Part shown: positions 27,365-34,816 of the stretch, one piece after another
Position numbering within the stretch: the first letter of the stretch is position 1
Layout: each line of letters begins with the position of its first letter
Source: Ferrimonas balearica
Lineage (GTDB): Bacteria; Pseudomonadota; Gammaproteobacteria; Enterobacterales; Shewanellaceae
DNA: 64,000 nt
Assembly (NCBI RefSeq): GCF_019802085.1
Contig: NZ_JAHVHV010000003.1
Span: forward strand, 186,001 to 250,000
Direction of reading: 5' to 3'
Program-made: the position numbers and the translations under genes
Notes under the pieces: model-generated
Databases searched by the model: none
The model's input: the letters and a program-made list of their open reading frames with translations, nothing else
Told to the model about the DNA's origin: nothing

Positions 27365-28096
27365 TTGGATCTCAGCCTGCTTTGGGTGCTGGCGGTGGTG
27401 ACCCTGGGGGCCGCCGTCCAGGGCGCCATCGGCTTCGGCCTGGCGGTGGTGGTCACCCCCATCCTGTACCTGCATGACCCGGCCTGGGTGCCCGGTCCCA
27501 TCATTTTGATGGGGATGCTGCTCTCCATCCTGACCCTGGTGCGCACCCGCGCCGCCCTGGACGTAGGGATCCTGGGCCCGGCCCTGCTGGGTCGGATCCC
27601 CGGCGGGATCCTTGGCACCTACCTGCTGGTGGTGGCCTCGGCGGAGTGGCTGGGGCTGGGGATCGGGCTGATCGTACTCTGTGCGGTGGCCCTGACGGTG
27701 CGCAAGCTGTCGGTGCCGGTGAATCGCACCAACCTGTTCTGGGCCGGCACCGTCTCAGGCGTGTTCTCCGCCATCGCCGCCATCGGCGGTCCCCCCATGG
27801 CGCTGCTGCTCAACCACAACCAGAGCGCCGCCCTGATGCGCCAGACCCTGTCCGGCTTCTTCCTGTTCAGCTGCGTGATCGCCTTGGTGCTGCTGATCCT
27901 GGCCGGCGCCTTCGGCTGGGAGGAGCTGAAGCGCGGCCTGCTGCTGTTGCCGGCCACCTGGCTGGGGTTCGCCATCGGCGATCGCCTGGCGGGCCGCTTC
28001 GCCCCGGAGCGGCTCAAGGCCGCCACCCTCGCCCTGTGCACCCTGGCCGGCACCCTGCTGCTGGGCCAATCGCTGTTCGCCCTGACCGCCGGTTAA
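27365..28096 (+). CDS. TSUP-family (TauE/SafE) anion exporter
   Basis: Membrane protein of 243 residues with about eight helices in two repeats, typical of the sulfite/organosulfonate exporter family. The repeat motif is visible as GAAVQGAIGFGLAVVVTP in the first half and SAIAAIGGPPMALLL in the second. Substrate is probably a sulfur anion or small organic acid, inferred only. The start is TTG 27365, preceded by GAGGCGG; no better start is in frame. Lies just after the metJ terminator, so it is an independent unit. Confidence 0.85.
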   Translation: MDLSLLWVLAVVTLGAAVQGAIGFGLAVVVTPILYLHDPAWVPGPIILMGMLLSILTLVRTRAALDVGILGPALLGRIPGGILGTYLLVVASAEWLGLGIGLIVLCAVALTVRKLSVPVNRTNLFWAGTVSGVFSAIAAIGGPPMALLLNHNQSAALMRQTLSGFFLFSCVIALVLLILAGAFGWEELKRGLLLLPATWLGFAIGDRLAGRFAPERLKAATLALCTLAGTLLLGQSLFALTAG

Positions 28097-28133
28097 CCGG
28101 ATCCCGTCCCGCCCTTGTCGGATCCGGTTAACC
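28091..28133. repeat. Perfect 14-bp inverted repeat before the sugar transporter gene
   Basis: GGTTAACCGGATCC (28091-28104) and its exact complement (28120-28133) with a 15-base centre. The left arm covers the TSUP stop codon. No T-run follows, so it is not a clear terminator; it could be an operator or an mRNA stem 74 bases before the start of the sugar transporter gene. Confidence 0.75.
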
Positions 28134-28206
28134 GGTGGTCCGGCGCTGGATCCCGCACCGCCGGTTCTGTTATCACTGTGTTAATCAAACGACACGGGCC
28201 CGCCCC

Positions 28207-29616
28207 ATGAGCCAAGCAGAACACCAAGACAACACCCTCTTCATCATCCTGATCAGCGGCGTGGCCACCATCGGCGGGTTCCTGTTCGGCTTCGACAGCG
28301 GCGTGATCAACGGCACCGTCGATGGCCTGCAGCGAGCCTTCAACTCCGACAGCGCCGGCACCGGCTTCAACGTCGCCTCCATGCTGCTCGGCTGCGCCAT
28401 CGGCGCCTTCTTCGCCGGCCGCCTGGCGGATCGCTTCGGCCGCCGCACCCTGCTGATCGCTGCCGCGGTCTGCTTCGTGGTGAGCGCCTGGGGCTCCGGC
28501 ATGGCCGGCAGTTCCCCCAGCTTCGTGTTCTTCCGCATGCTGGGGGGGCTGGCGGTGGGGGCCGCCTCGGTGATGGCCCCGGCCTACATCGCCGAGGTGG
28601 CGCCGGCCCGCTACCGGGGTGCCCTGGCCACGGTGCAGCAGATCGCCATCATCACCGGGCTGTTCTGCGCCTTTATCAGCAACTACCTGCTGGCCCATTT
28701 TGCCGGCGCCTCCACCGCCGAGTTCTGGCTGGGGTTCGAGGCCTGGCGCTGGATGTTCTGGATTGAGCTGCTGCCCGCCACCGTGTTCCTACTGGCGCTG
28801 CTGGCGATCCCGGAAAGCCCCCGCTACCTGGTGGCCTCCGGCCAGGACCGGCGCGCCGAGGCGGTGATGCACAAGCTCTACGGCCCCCAGGAGGCCCACC
28901 GCAAGCTGGAGGAGATCCACCACTCCCTGTCGGATCACACCCCCAAGCTGTCGGATCTGCTCAGCGGCGGGCGGCTGCGCCCGGTGGTCTGGGTGGGGCT
29001 GGGGCTGGCGGTGTTCCAGCAGCTGGTGGGGATCAACGTGGTGTTCTACTACGGCGCCGTGCTCTGGCAGGCGGTGGGCTTCTCCGAGGCGGACGCGCTG
29101 CTTATCAACATCATCAGCGGCGGCGCCTCCATCGTCGCCTGCCTCATCACCCTGGCGCTGATCGACCGCTGGGGCCGCAAGCCTTTCCTGATGCTGGGCT
29201 CACTGGGGATGACGGTGACCCTGGCGCTGATGGTGCTGGCCTTCAGCCAGGGCAGCTTCGACGCGGCGGGCCGCCTGCAACTGGGGGAGTTCAGCCTGCT
29301 GGCCCTGCTGGCGGCCAACGGCTACGTGTTCTTCTTCAACATGTCCTGGGGGCCGGTGATGTGGGTGATGCTCGGCGAGATGTTCCCCAACCAAATTCGC
29401 GGCTCCGGCCTGGCGGTGGCGGGGCTGGCCCAGTGGCTGTCCAACTTCCTGATCACCGTCAGCTTCCCGGTGCTGCTCACCGGCATCGGGCTGGCGGGGG
29501 CCTACGGTTTCTACACCCTCTGTGCCGCCCTGTCGGTGGCCTTTGTCTGGCGCTGGGTGCGGGAAACCCGGGGGGTGGAGCTCGAGGCGATGGCTCAGAT
29601 CAGCGATACGCGTTAG
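28207..29616 (+). CDS. Sugar porter family MFS transporter
   Basis: Proton-coupled sugar symporter of the XylE/GLUT class, 469 residues with twelve helices. Family signatures are present: GFLFGFDSGVINGT in helix 1, GRLADRFGRR after helix 2, PESPRYL after helix 6, QQLVGINVVFYYG in helix 7 and DRWGRKP after helix 8. Gln-Gln and Asn in helix 7 correspond to sugar-contacting residues in XylE. Glucose or a related hexose/pentose is likely; the exact sugar cannot be read. ATG 28207 follows a weak site. Its last codon overlaps the convergent GNAT gene stop. A perfect inverted repeat lies upstream. Confidence 0.9.
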   Translation: MSQAEHQDNTLFIILISGVATIGGFLFGFDSGVINGTVDGLQRAFNSDSAGTGFNVASMLLGCAIGAFFAGRLADRFGRRTLLIAAAVCFVVSAWGSGMAGSSPSFVFFRMLGGLAVGAASVMAPAYIAEVAPARYRGALATVQQIAIITGLFCAFISNYLLAHFAGASTAEFWLGFEAWRWMFWIELLPATVFLLALLAIPESPRYLVASGQDRRAEAVMHKLYGPQEAHRKLEEIHHSLSDHTPKLSDLLSGGRLRPVVWVGLGLAVFQQLVGINVVFYYGAVLWQAVGFSEADALLINIISGGASIVACLITLALIDRWGRKPFLMLGSLGMTVTLALMVLAFSQGSFDAAGRLQLGEFSLLALLAANGYVFFFNMSWGPVMWVMLGEMFPNQIRGSGLAVAGLAQWLSNFLITVSFPVLLTGIGLAGAYGFYTLCAALSVAFVWRWVRETRGVELEAMAQISDTR

Positions 29617-30104
29617 CGCCGCAGGAGGAAGCTCCGCTCCCCCTGGGCGTCCACCGGGCCAGGTTGCCAACCCTGGGCCCGGTAAAACCCCTCGGCCCGG
29701 GTGCCCACCTCGGTGGTAAGCCGGACCGTCTCCGCCCCCTCGGCAAACAGCCACTGCACCGTCATCTTAAGCAGCACCTTACCGGCCCCCAGCCCCTGGT
29801 AGGCCGGATCCACAAACAGCGCCCAGACGCCGGCGTTGGGTCGGTCGGCGTAGGCAAAGCCCACCACCTGGTCCCCCAACAGCGCCACCCAGCCCCGCCC
29901 CAAACGATCCAGGTAGTCGTGGTACATCTGCGGCGTGATCTTGCCCGGGTCCGACAGCCGGTTCTCGGTGACCGCCAGGCGGATGCGGGTCATGGCGGGG
30001 ATGTCGGCCTTCCCCGCCCGGCGATAGCGCAGCCGTTCCTGCCGGGCCAGTCGCTCCGACAGCTGGGCGTTGAGGGTGCCGGCACCGAGATAGGCCGAAG
30101 ACAT
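29613..30104 (-). CDS. GNAT-family N-acetyltransferase
   Basis: 163 residues of GNAT type. The acetyl-CoA pyrophosphate loop is visible as ALFVDPAYQGLGAGKVLL, followed by VRLTTEVGTRAEGFYRAQGW. A family of small-molecule acetyltransferases; substrate unknown. Its ATG overlaps the stop of the preceding gene as TGATG, so translation is coupled to the NTF2-like gene, and the stop overlaps that of the convergent sugar transporter gene. Confidence 0.85.
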   Translation of the reverse strand: MSSAYLGAGTLNAQLSERLARQERLRYRRAGKADIPAMTRIRLAVTENRLSDPGKITPQMYHDYLDRLGRGWVALLGDQVVGFAYADRPNAGVWALFVDPAYQGLGAGKVLLKMTVQWLFAEGAETVRLTTEVGTRAEGFYRAQGWQPGPVDAQGERSFLLRR

Positions 30105-30568
30105 CAGCGCGCCTCCCCGTGGGACGGCGGACCCAGCAGGCTGGGCGGGTAGGCGATCCAGTCGCTCTGATGGCGGATACGGCCGCGCTCATCGAACGTC
30201 AACCGCATGGTGAAGCGCCAGGGCCCCAGGGGCTGGCCCTGGTAGCGGAAGGGGCGAAACTGGCCCTGGGCCAGGGCGATGTGCCCGGTCACCTGCAGGC
30301 GCTCCAGCACCAGCGCGGGACCGCCGTCCTGCACCGCGAAGCCGCCCCGGGACCAGTCCAGGAAAGCGCGGATCGCACCCCGTCCCTGGGCGTGGTGGCC
30401 GGTAACCCGGTCCTCCAGCACCGCGTCTTCGGCGTAGAAGGCCATCAGGGCCTCGAAGTCGGTGCGCTGGGCGTAAACGTCGAAGTAGGCCTGGGCCCGC
30501 TGGCGCAGATCGCAACCCCAGGCCGGGGAAACCAGCAGCAGGGCCAGGAGCAGGGGCCAAGGCTTCAT
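30104..30568 (-). CDS. Secreted NTF2-like (SnoaL-type) protein
   Basis: 154 residues. The start MKPWPLLLALLLVSPAWG is a signal peptide; the rest is a cone-shaped NTF2/SnoaL-like domain (AYFDVYAQRTDFEALMAFYAED, then DRVTGHHAQGRGAIRAFLD). Such domains bind small hydrophobic ligands or act as isomerases; no catalytic set can be asserted. ATG 30568 overlaps the stop of the VOC gene as ATGA. Middle gene of a three-gene overlapping operon. Confidence 0.78.
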   Translation of the reverse strand: MKPWPLLLALLLVSPAWGCDLRQRAQAYFDVYAQRTDFEALMAFYAEDAVLEDRVTGHHAQGRGAIRAFLDWSRGGFAVQDGGPALVLERLQVTGHIALAQGQFRPFRYQGQPLGPWRFTMRLTFDERGRIRHQSDWIAYPPSLLGPPSHGEAR

Positions 30569-30951
30569 GCGTCGCTCCCGGCGTGCAGCGCCAGGCGGTT
30601 GCCTTCGCTGTCCAGGATCAGCGCCCGGTAGCCGTGGGGGCCCAGGGGGTGGACCGGCTCCAGCACGGTGCCGCCCAGGGCGCTCACCTGGGCCACCGCG
30701 TCCCGCAGCCGTCCCTCCACGTTGAGGTAGAGCAGCACGCCGGCGCGATCGCCGATGGGGGCTTCGGTGGGCACCAGGCAGCCGCCGTTGCCCTGGTCGT
30801 GGGCCAGCACGCCAAACTGGAACTGGCCGACCCGCTCCTGGCTCACCTCGATGGCCAGCACGGACCGATAGAAGGCGCAGGCGCGGGCCAGGTCGGTGAC
30901 GGGGATGTCGAACCAGACCGCGCGGTTGTGGCGGGTATTGAGATCGCTCAT
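30565..30951 (-). CDS. VOC-family (glyoxalase-like) protein
   Basis: 128 residues with the paired beta-alpha-beta-beta-beta modules of the vicinal oxygen chelate superfamily: WFDIPVTDLARACAFYRSVL at the N-terminus and GYRALILDSEGNRLALH at the C-terminus. The second-half Glu/His metal ligands of true glyoxalase I are not clearly all present, so activity is uncertain. GGATG precedes ATG 30951. First gene of the overlapping VOC-NTF2-GNAT operon. Confidence 0.83.
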   Translation of the reverse strand: MSDLNTRHNRAVWFDIPVTDLARACAFYRSVLAIEVSQERVGQFQFGVLAHDQGNGGCLVPTEAPIGDRAGVLLYLNVEGRLRDAVAQVSALGGTVLEPVHPLGPHGYRALILDSEGNRLALHAGSDA

Positions 30952-31009
30952 GGGTCATCCTTGCCGAAGGGCTCTGCCCAACTTCGCAGAAAGCGGCCCG
31001 GCTGCCAAC

Positions 31010-31381
31010 TCAGAAGCTTTTGCTGCCTCGGGGGGGCACGTCGCCAATCAGGTAGAGGGTGCCGCCGTCGTAGCGCAGCACCAGGCTGGTCAGGCTGCTG
31101 CCCTCCTCGCTGAGCAGGTGCAGCCAGATCACCCCCTCGGGCAGCAGCGCCACCCGGGCCAGTTCGCCACTGCGGGGCACCACCAGGCCATCCGCCAGCC
31201 GGCCCAGGGCCAGACTGTGGTAGACACGGACCGTGAGGCTGCCCTGGGCCGCCGGCTCGTCGCCGGGCACCGAGACCACCACCTCTTCACCGCTTTCCAG
31301 CTGGTGCACCGAATGCCAGGCGGGCGGAGCCGCCCCCGCGGCCAGTGACACCCAGCACAGTGCCAGCCATCCCCATCTCAT
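31010..31381 (-). CDS. Hypothetical secreted protein
   Basis: 123 residues: signal peptide (MRWGWLALCWVSLAAGA) then a beta-rich domain without cysteines or recognisable motifs (EEVVVSVPGDEPAAQGSLTV, LTSLVLRYDGGTLYLIGDV). I do not recognise the family. Same strand as, and 57 bases after, the MipA/OmpV-like barrel gene, so the two may form a cell-envelope pair. Confidence 0.6.
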   Translation of the reverse strand: MRWGWLALCWVSLAAGAAPPAWHSVHQLESGEEVVVSVPGDEPAAQGSLTVRVYHSLALGRLADGLVVPRSGELARVALLPEGVIWLHLLSEEGSSLTSLVLRYDGGTLYLIGDVPPRGSKSF

Positions 31382-31438
31382 AATGCCTCCCGAGGTTGCC
31401 CGGTTGAGAGTGAAGACCGGCCCACCGGCGCTAACGGC

Positions 31439-32734
31439 TCAAAAGTGCCACTGCAGGTAGACCGTGTTGTAGTTGCTGCCCCCCTTGATGCGACCAAACT
31501 GGGAGGCGGTTTCGAAGATGGAGCTGCGGTGGTGCAGACTGTAGCCCAGCCAGAGCTTGTCCAGGCTGCGCACCCGCAGCAGATCCCCCAGGTTGGCGCC
31601 GAAGGAGATGTCCAGGTAGTTCATCAGGTTGGAGGGGCGGTACCCCTTGCGATCCATCTCGATCTGCTCGATGTAGGTGATGTCCTTGACGTAGGAGAGC
31701 CCCTCCGCCACGCCGATCCGCCAGCGGATGGGCCAGCTGAAGTTGTAGTAGGCCTTGATCGCCAGCACCCCTTCGTAGGTGGGGTCCTGCACCTCGGAGC
31801 TGTGGTGGTACACCAGCCCGGGAGTGAAGTAGATGTCCAGGGGCAGGCCGAACAGCTCGTTGGTCAGGGGCAGCCCCCAGAACACCGAAGTGAGCTGGTT
31901 GCCGTAGGGATCCTCCACCCAGTTGCCGCCCAGGATGTCCCCCATGTTGGACTCCGTGGCCCAGCCGTGGGCCAGGCGGACGTAGTGCCCCTCCAGCGCG
32001 TCGGAGCGCCAGGGCTGGCCCCAGCCCTCCGGCTCCGGGAAGAAGCCGAAGCCGAAGAAGGTCTCCACGTTGTAGCGGGAGTCCAGTGTGGAGAGCTCGT
32101 TAAGATCCCCCCCCAGCACCGACAGCTGCGCCTCCCCCATCAGGTAGAGGTTGCGCCAGACGTGGTAGCGCAGCTCCACCCCGGCGGTGGCCCCCAGATC
32201 GGCGTCCGCCTCCTCCAGGTTGAGGCCGTAGTAGCGGCTGTTGAAGTCACTGGAGCGCCAGTCCAGCTGCAGCGTCGGGCGAACCTCCAGGGCCCCCTCA
32301 CGGTGGTGGAAGCCGTAGCGGAAGTGGCCGTAGGTGCGACCGCTGCCGTCGGTCAGCAGTTCGGCGTCCAGGTACTCGTGGGGGCGCGGCTTGTAACGGT
32401 AGCGCAGGCCGGTGTCGAAGCTGTCCTCCCGCACCTCGTTCTGGTACTCCTCGGGGATGTCGAAGAAGCGGTAGCGGGAGAACAGGGTGACCTGGTGATC
32501 CTCGTTCTGCCAGGCGTGCACCCCCGCCTCCAGGCCGTGCAGGTAGAAGTGTTCGGTGCGGAAGAACATCAGCGGGGTGATGTCCATCACCTGGTCCACT
32601 TCGGTGGCGTAGGGGATGTCGGCGTAGCGGGCCCCCAGGGCGATCCCCCAGGCGGGCTGCTCCTCGGTGCCGGGCACCGCCAGGGCGGGCAGGCTCAACA
32701 GGCAGAGGGGGATCAATCGACTCAGGGCAGACAT
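31439..32734 (-). CDS. MipA/OmpV-like outer-membrane protein
   Basis: 431 residues. Signal peptide (MSALSRLIPLCLLSLPALA) followed by an N-terminal MipA/OmpV-like region (WGIALGARYADIPY, then MFFRTEHFYLHGLEAG) and a long barrel with alternating aromatic strands, ending YNTVYLQWHF with terminal Phe. The C-terminal part (LGYSLHHRSSIFE, GGSNYN) resembles lipid A deacylase-like barrels, but a catalytic set is not assured. It exceeds the usual MipA length of about 250, so it may be a two-part protein. ATG 32734 is preferred to a GTG six codons upstream because it starts the signal peptide. Confidence 0.72.
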   Translation of the reverse strand: MSALSRLIPLCLLSLPALAVPGTEEQPAWGIALGARYADIPYATEVDQVMDITPLMFFRTEHFYLHGLEAGVHAWQNEDHQVTLFSRYRFFDIPEEYQNEVREDSFDTGLRYRYKPRPHEYLDAELLTDGSGRTYGHFRYGFHHREGALEVRPTLQLDWRSSDFNSRYYGLNLEEADADLGATAGVELRYHVWRNLYLMGEAQLSVLGGDLNELSTLDSRYNVETFFGFGFFPEPEGWGQPWRSDALEGHYVRLAHGWATESNMGDILGGNWVEDPYGNQLTSVFWGLPLTNELFGLPLDIYFTPGLVYHHSSEVQDPTYEGVLAIKAYYNFSWPIRWRIGVAEGLSYVKDITYIEQIEMDRKGYRPSNLMNYLDISFGANLGDLLRVRSLDKLWLGYSLHHRSSIFETASQFGRIKGGSNYNTVYLQWHF

Positions 32735-32779
32735 GGCAGTAAACCGGTTCACTCGCGGGTGTATCTCTATTCAAAACGG

Positions 32780-32807
32780 AAAAAGCCCGCTGATTCAAGC
32801 GGGCTTT
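32780..32807 (-). terminator. Rho-independent terminator of the malic enzyme gene
   Basis: Ten-base-pair stem (32782-32791 with 32798-32807) followed on the minus strand by TTTTTCC. Confidence 0.88.
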
Positions 32808-32856
32808 GCATTATTGATCAATGACTCGGGCCAGTAAGCTTAATCCTGGCTTCGCC

Positions 32857-34107
32857 TCAGGCCTCGTTCATGTAGCCTTCCGGCAGGGCCTCGATCCCCG
32901 CCACACCGGAGTCGATGGCGGCCTGGGCCACCGCCTTGGCCACCCGGGGCAGCAGGCGCGCGTCCATCGGCTTGGGCAGCACGTAGTCGGCACCGAAGCT
33001 CATGGACTCCACCTGGTAGGCCGCCAGCACGTTGGCCGGCACCGGCTCCTTGGCCAGGTTGCGGATGGCGTGCACCGCCGCCACCTTCATCTCGTCGTTG
33101 ATGGCGCTGGCCCGCACGTCCAGGGCACCGCGGAAGATGAAGGGGAAACAGAGCACGTTGTTGACCTGGTTGGGGTAGTCGCTGCGCCCGGTGCCCATGA
33201 TGATGTCCTGACGGGCGGCGAAGGCCACCTCGGGACGAATCTCCGGGTCCGGGTTGGAGCAGGCGAAGATCACCGGCTTATCCGCCATCAGCTGGATGTC
33301 CTCGGCGGACAGCACGTCCGGGCCGGACACGCCCACGAAAACGTCGGCCTCGGCAATCACGTCCTGCAGGGTGCGCTTATCGGTGTTGTTGGCGAACAGC
33401 TGCTTGTACTGGTTCAGATCCTCCCGGCGGGTGTGGATCACCCCCTGGCGGTCCAGCATGTAAATTTTCTCCCGCATCGCCCCGCACTTGATCAGCAGCT
33501 CCATGCAGGCGATGGCCGCGGCCCCGGCGCCCATGCAGACGATGGTGCTCTCCGCCAGATCCTTGCCCTGGATCTCCAGGGCGTTGAGCAGGCCCGCCGC
33601 GGTGACGATGGCGGTACCGTGCTGGTCATCGTGGAAAACCGGCACCTGGCAGCGCTCGATCAGCTGCTTCTCGATCTCGAAGCACTCCGGCGCCTTGATG
33701 TCCTCCAGGTTGATGCCCCCGAAGGTGTCGGCGATGTTGGCCACGGTATCGATGAACTCCTCCATGGTGCGGTGCTTTACCTCGATGTCGATGGAGTCGA
33801 TGTTGGCGAAGCGCTTGAACAGCAGGGCCTTGCCCTCCATTACCGGCTTGGAGGCCAGGGGCCCCAGGTTGCCCAGACCCAGGATCGCGGTGCCGTTACT
33901 GATCACCGCCACCAGGTTGCCCTTGTTGGTGTAGCGGTAGGCGTCCGCCGGGTTGGTGGCGATTTCCCGCACCGGCTCGGCCACGCCAGGGCTGTAGGCC
34001 AGGGCGAGATCGTGCTGGGTTTCTGCCGGCTTGGTCAGGGCGATGCTGATTTTCCCCGGCACGGGGTGGGCATGATAGTCGAGGGCTTGTTCGCGGAGAT
34101 CGGACAT
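32857..34107 (-). CDS. NAD(P)-dependent malic enzyme, single-domain
   Basis: Oxidatively decarboxylates malate to pyruvate. 416 residues, the length of the short bacterial malic enzyme; the phosphotransacetylase-like extension of E. coli MaeB is absent. Motifs: catalytic Tyr in LALAYSPGVAEP, Lys in GLGNLGPLASKPVMEGKA, metal site in VPVFHDDQHGTAIV, and a Rossmann-type segment VCMGAGAAAIACMELL. ATG 34107 starts MSDLREQALDYH, matching Shewanella-type proteins; an ATG 18 codons upstream is less likely. Cofactor preference cannot be read with certainty. Confidence 0.92.
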   Translation of the reverse strand: MSDLREQALDYHAHPVPGKISIALTKPAETQHDLALAYSPGVAEPVREIATNPADAYRYTNKGNLVAVISNGTAILGLGNLGPLASKPVMEGKALLFKRFANIDSIDIEVKHRTMEEFIDTVANIADTFGGINLEDIKAPECFEIEKQLIERCQVPVFHDDQHGTAIVTAAGLLNALEIQGKDLAESTIVCMGAGAAAIACMELLIKCGAMREKIYMLDRQGVIHTRREDLNQYKQLFANNTDKRTLQDVIAEADVFVGVSGPDVLSAEDIQLMADKPVIFACSNPDPEIRPEVAFAARQDIIMGTGRSDYPNQVNNVLCFPFIFRGALDVRASAINDEMKVAAVHAIRNLAKEPVPANVLAAYQVESMSFGADYVLPKPMDARLLPRVAKAVAQAAIDSGVAGIEALPEGYMNEA

Positions 34108-34329
34108 GATGTTGTTATTCCCGAGTACGGCACTGTTGGTAATGGGGGGGAGATCGCGCAAAACATACTCTTCTGGGCCGCAATTGCAAGGGGGGAACGG
34201 GAGAATCCACGCCCTTTTTCGCTGTTCCTACCAGTGATGGGTGAAAAGTAAAAAAATTACGAAATAAAACAACGCAATAACAACGATTTCCCAGTGCGAT
34301 CTCGGGCTCGACCGGGGCGATCGACAGGC

Positions 34330-34360
34330 AAAAAGAAAGGGCGCCCCGAGGGACGCCCTT
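34330..34360 (-). terminator. Rho-independent terminator of rpmE
   Basis: Hairpin with arms 34337-34343 and 34354-34360 and additional inner pairing, followed on the minus strand by TTTCTTTTT. Located 18 bases past the rpmE stop. Confidence 0.85.
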
Positions 34361-34377
34361 GCTTCGCGAAACCGGAC

Positions 34378-34593
34378 TTACTTCTTGGAGCCCAGTGCGC
34401 CGAAACGGTTCTTGAACTTCTCAACACGACCGCCGGTATCCAGTACCTTCTGCTTGCCGGTGTAGAAGGGGTGGCACTCGGAGCATACGTCCAGGTGCAG
34501 GTCTTTGCCCACGGTGGAGCGAGTCTTGATCACGTTACCGCAGGAGCAGGTCGCAGTGATCTCTGCGTAGTTCGGGTGGATACCTTGTTTCAT
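34378..34593 (-). CDS. rpmE: 50S ribosomal protein L31, zinc-binding type
   Basis: 71 residues, standard length. The zinc ligands are present (CSCG near 16-18 and CSEC near 37-40), so this is the C-plus form rather than the zinc-free paralogue used in zinc starvation. ATG 34593 with GAGG upstream; an upstream in-frame reading is not homologous. Divergent from priA, an arrangement seen in many gammaproteobacteria. Confidence 0.97.
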   Translation of the reverse strand: MKQGIHPNYAEITATCSCGNVIKTRSTVGKDLHLDVCSECHPFYTGKQKVLDTGGRVEKFKNRFGALGSKK

Positions 34594-34816
34594 GGGAAAC
34601 CTCAAATTAGGCCGTGTCGCCATCCGATCCTGTGCCGGACACCACACGTTAGGTTGTACATAGTTTCAGGGCGCGAGATCTTATAGCAAAGCCGCCCGCC
34701 CCACAAGGGTTCTGTTCATTTTATACGCCGTGGCGGAACCGGGCGCGAACTTGTGCCCGTCCTGGGCGGGGCTCTGTTAGTCTATAGCCTTCATTGTTCG
34801 AACATTTCGGTCCCAC

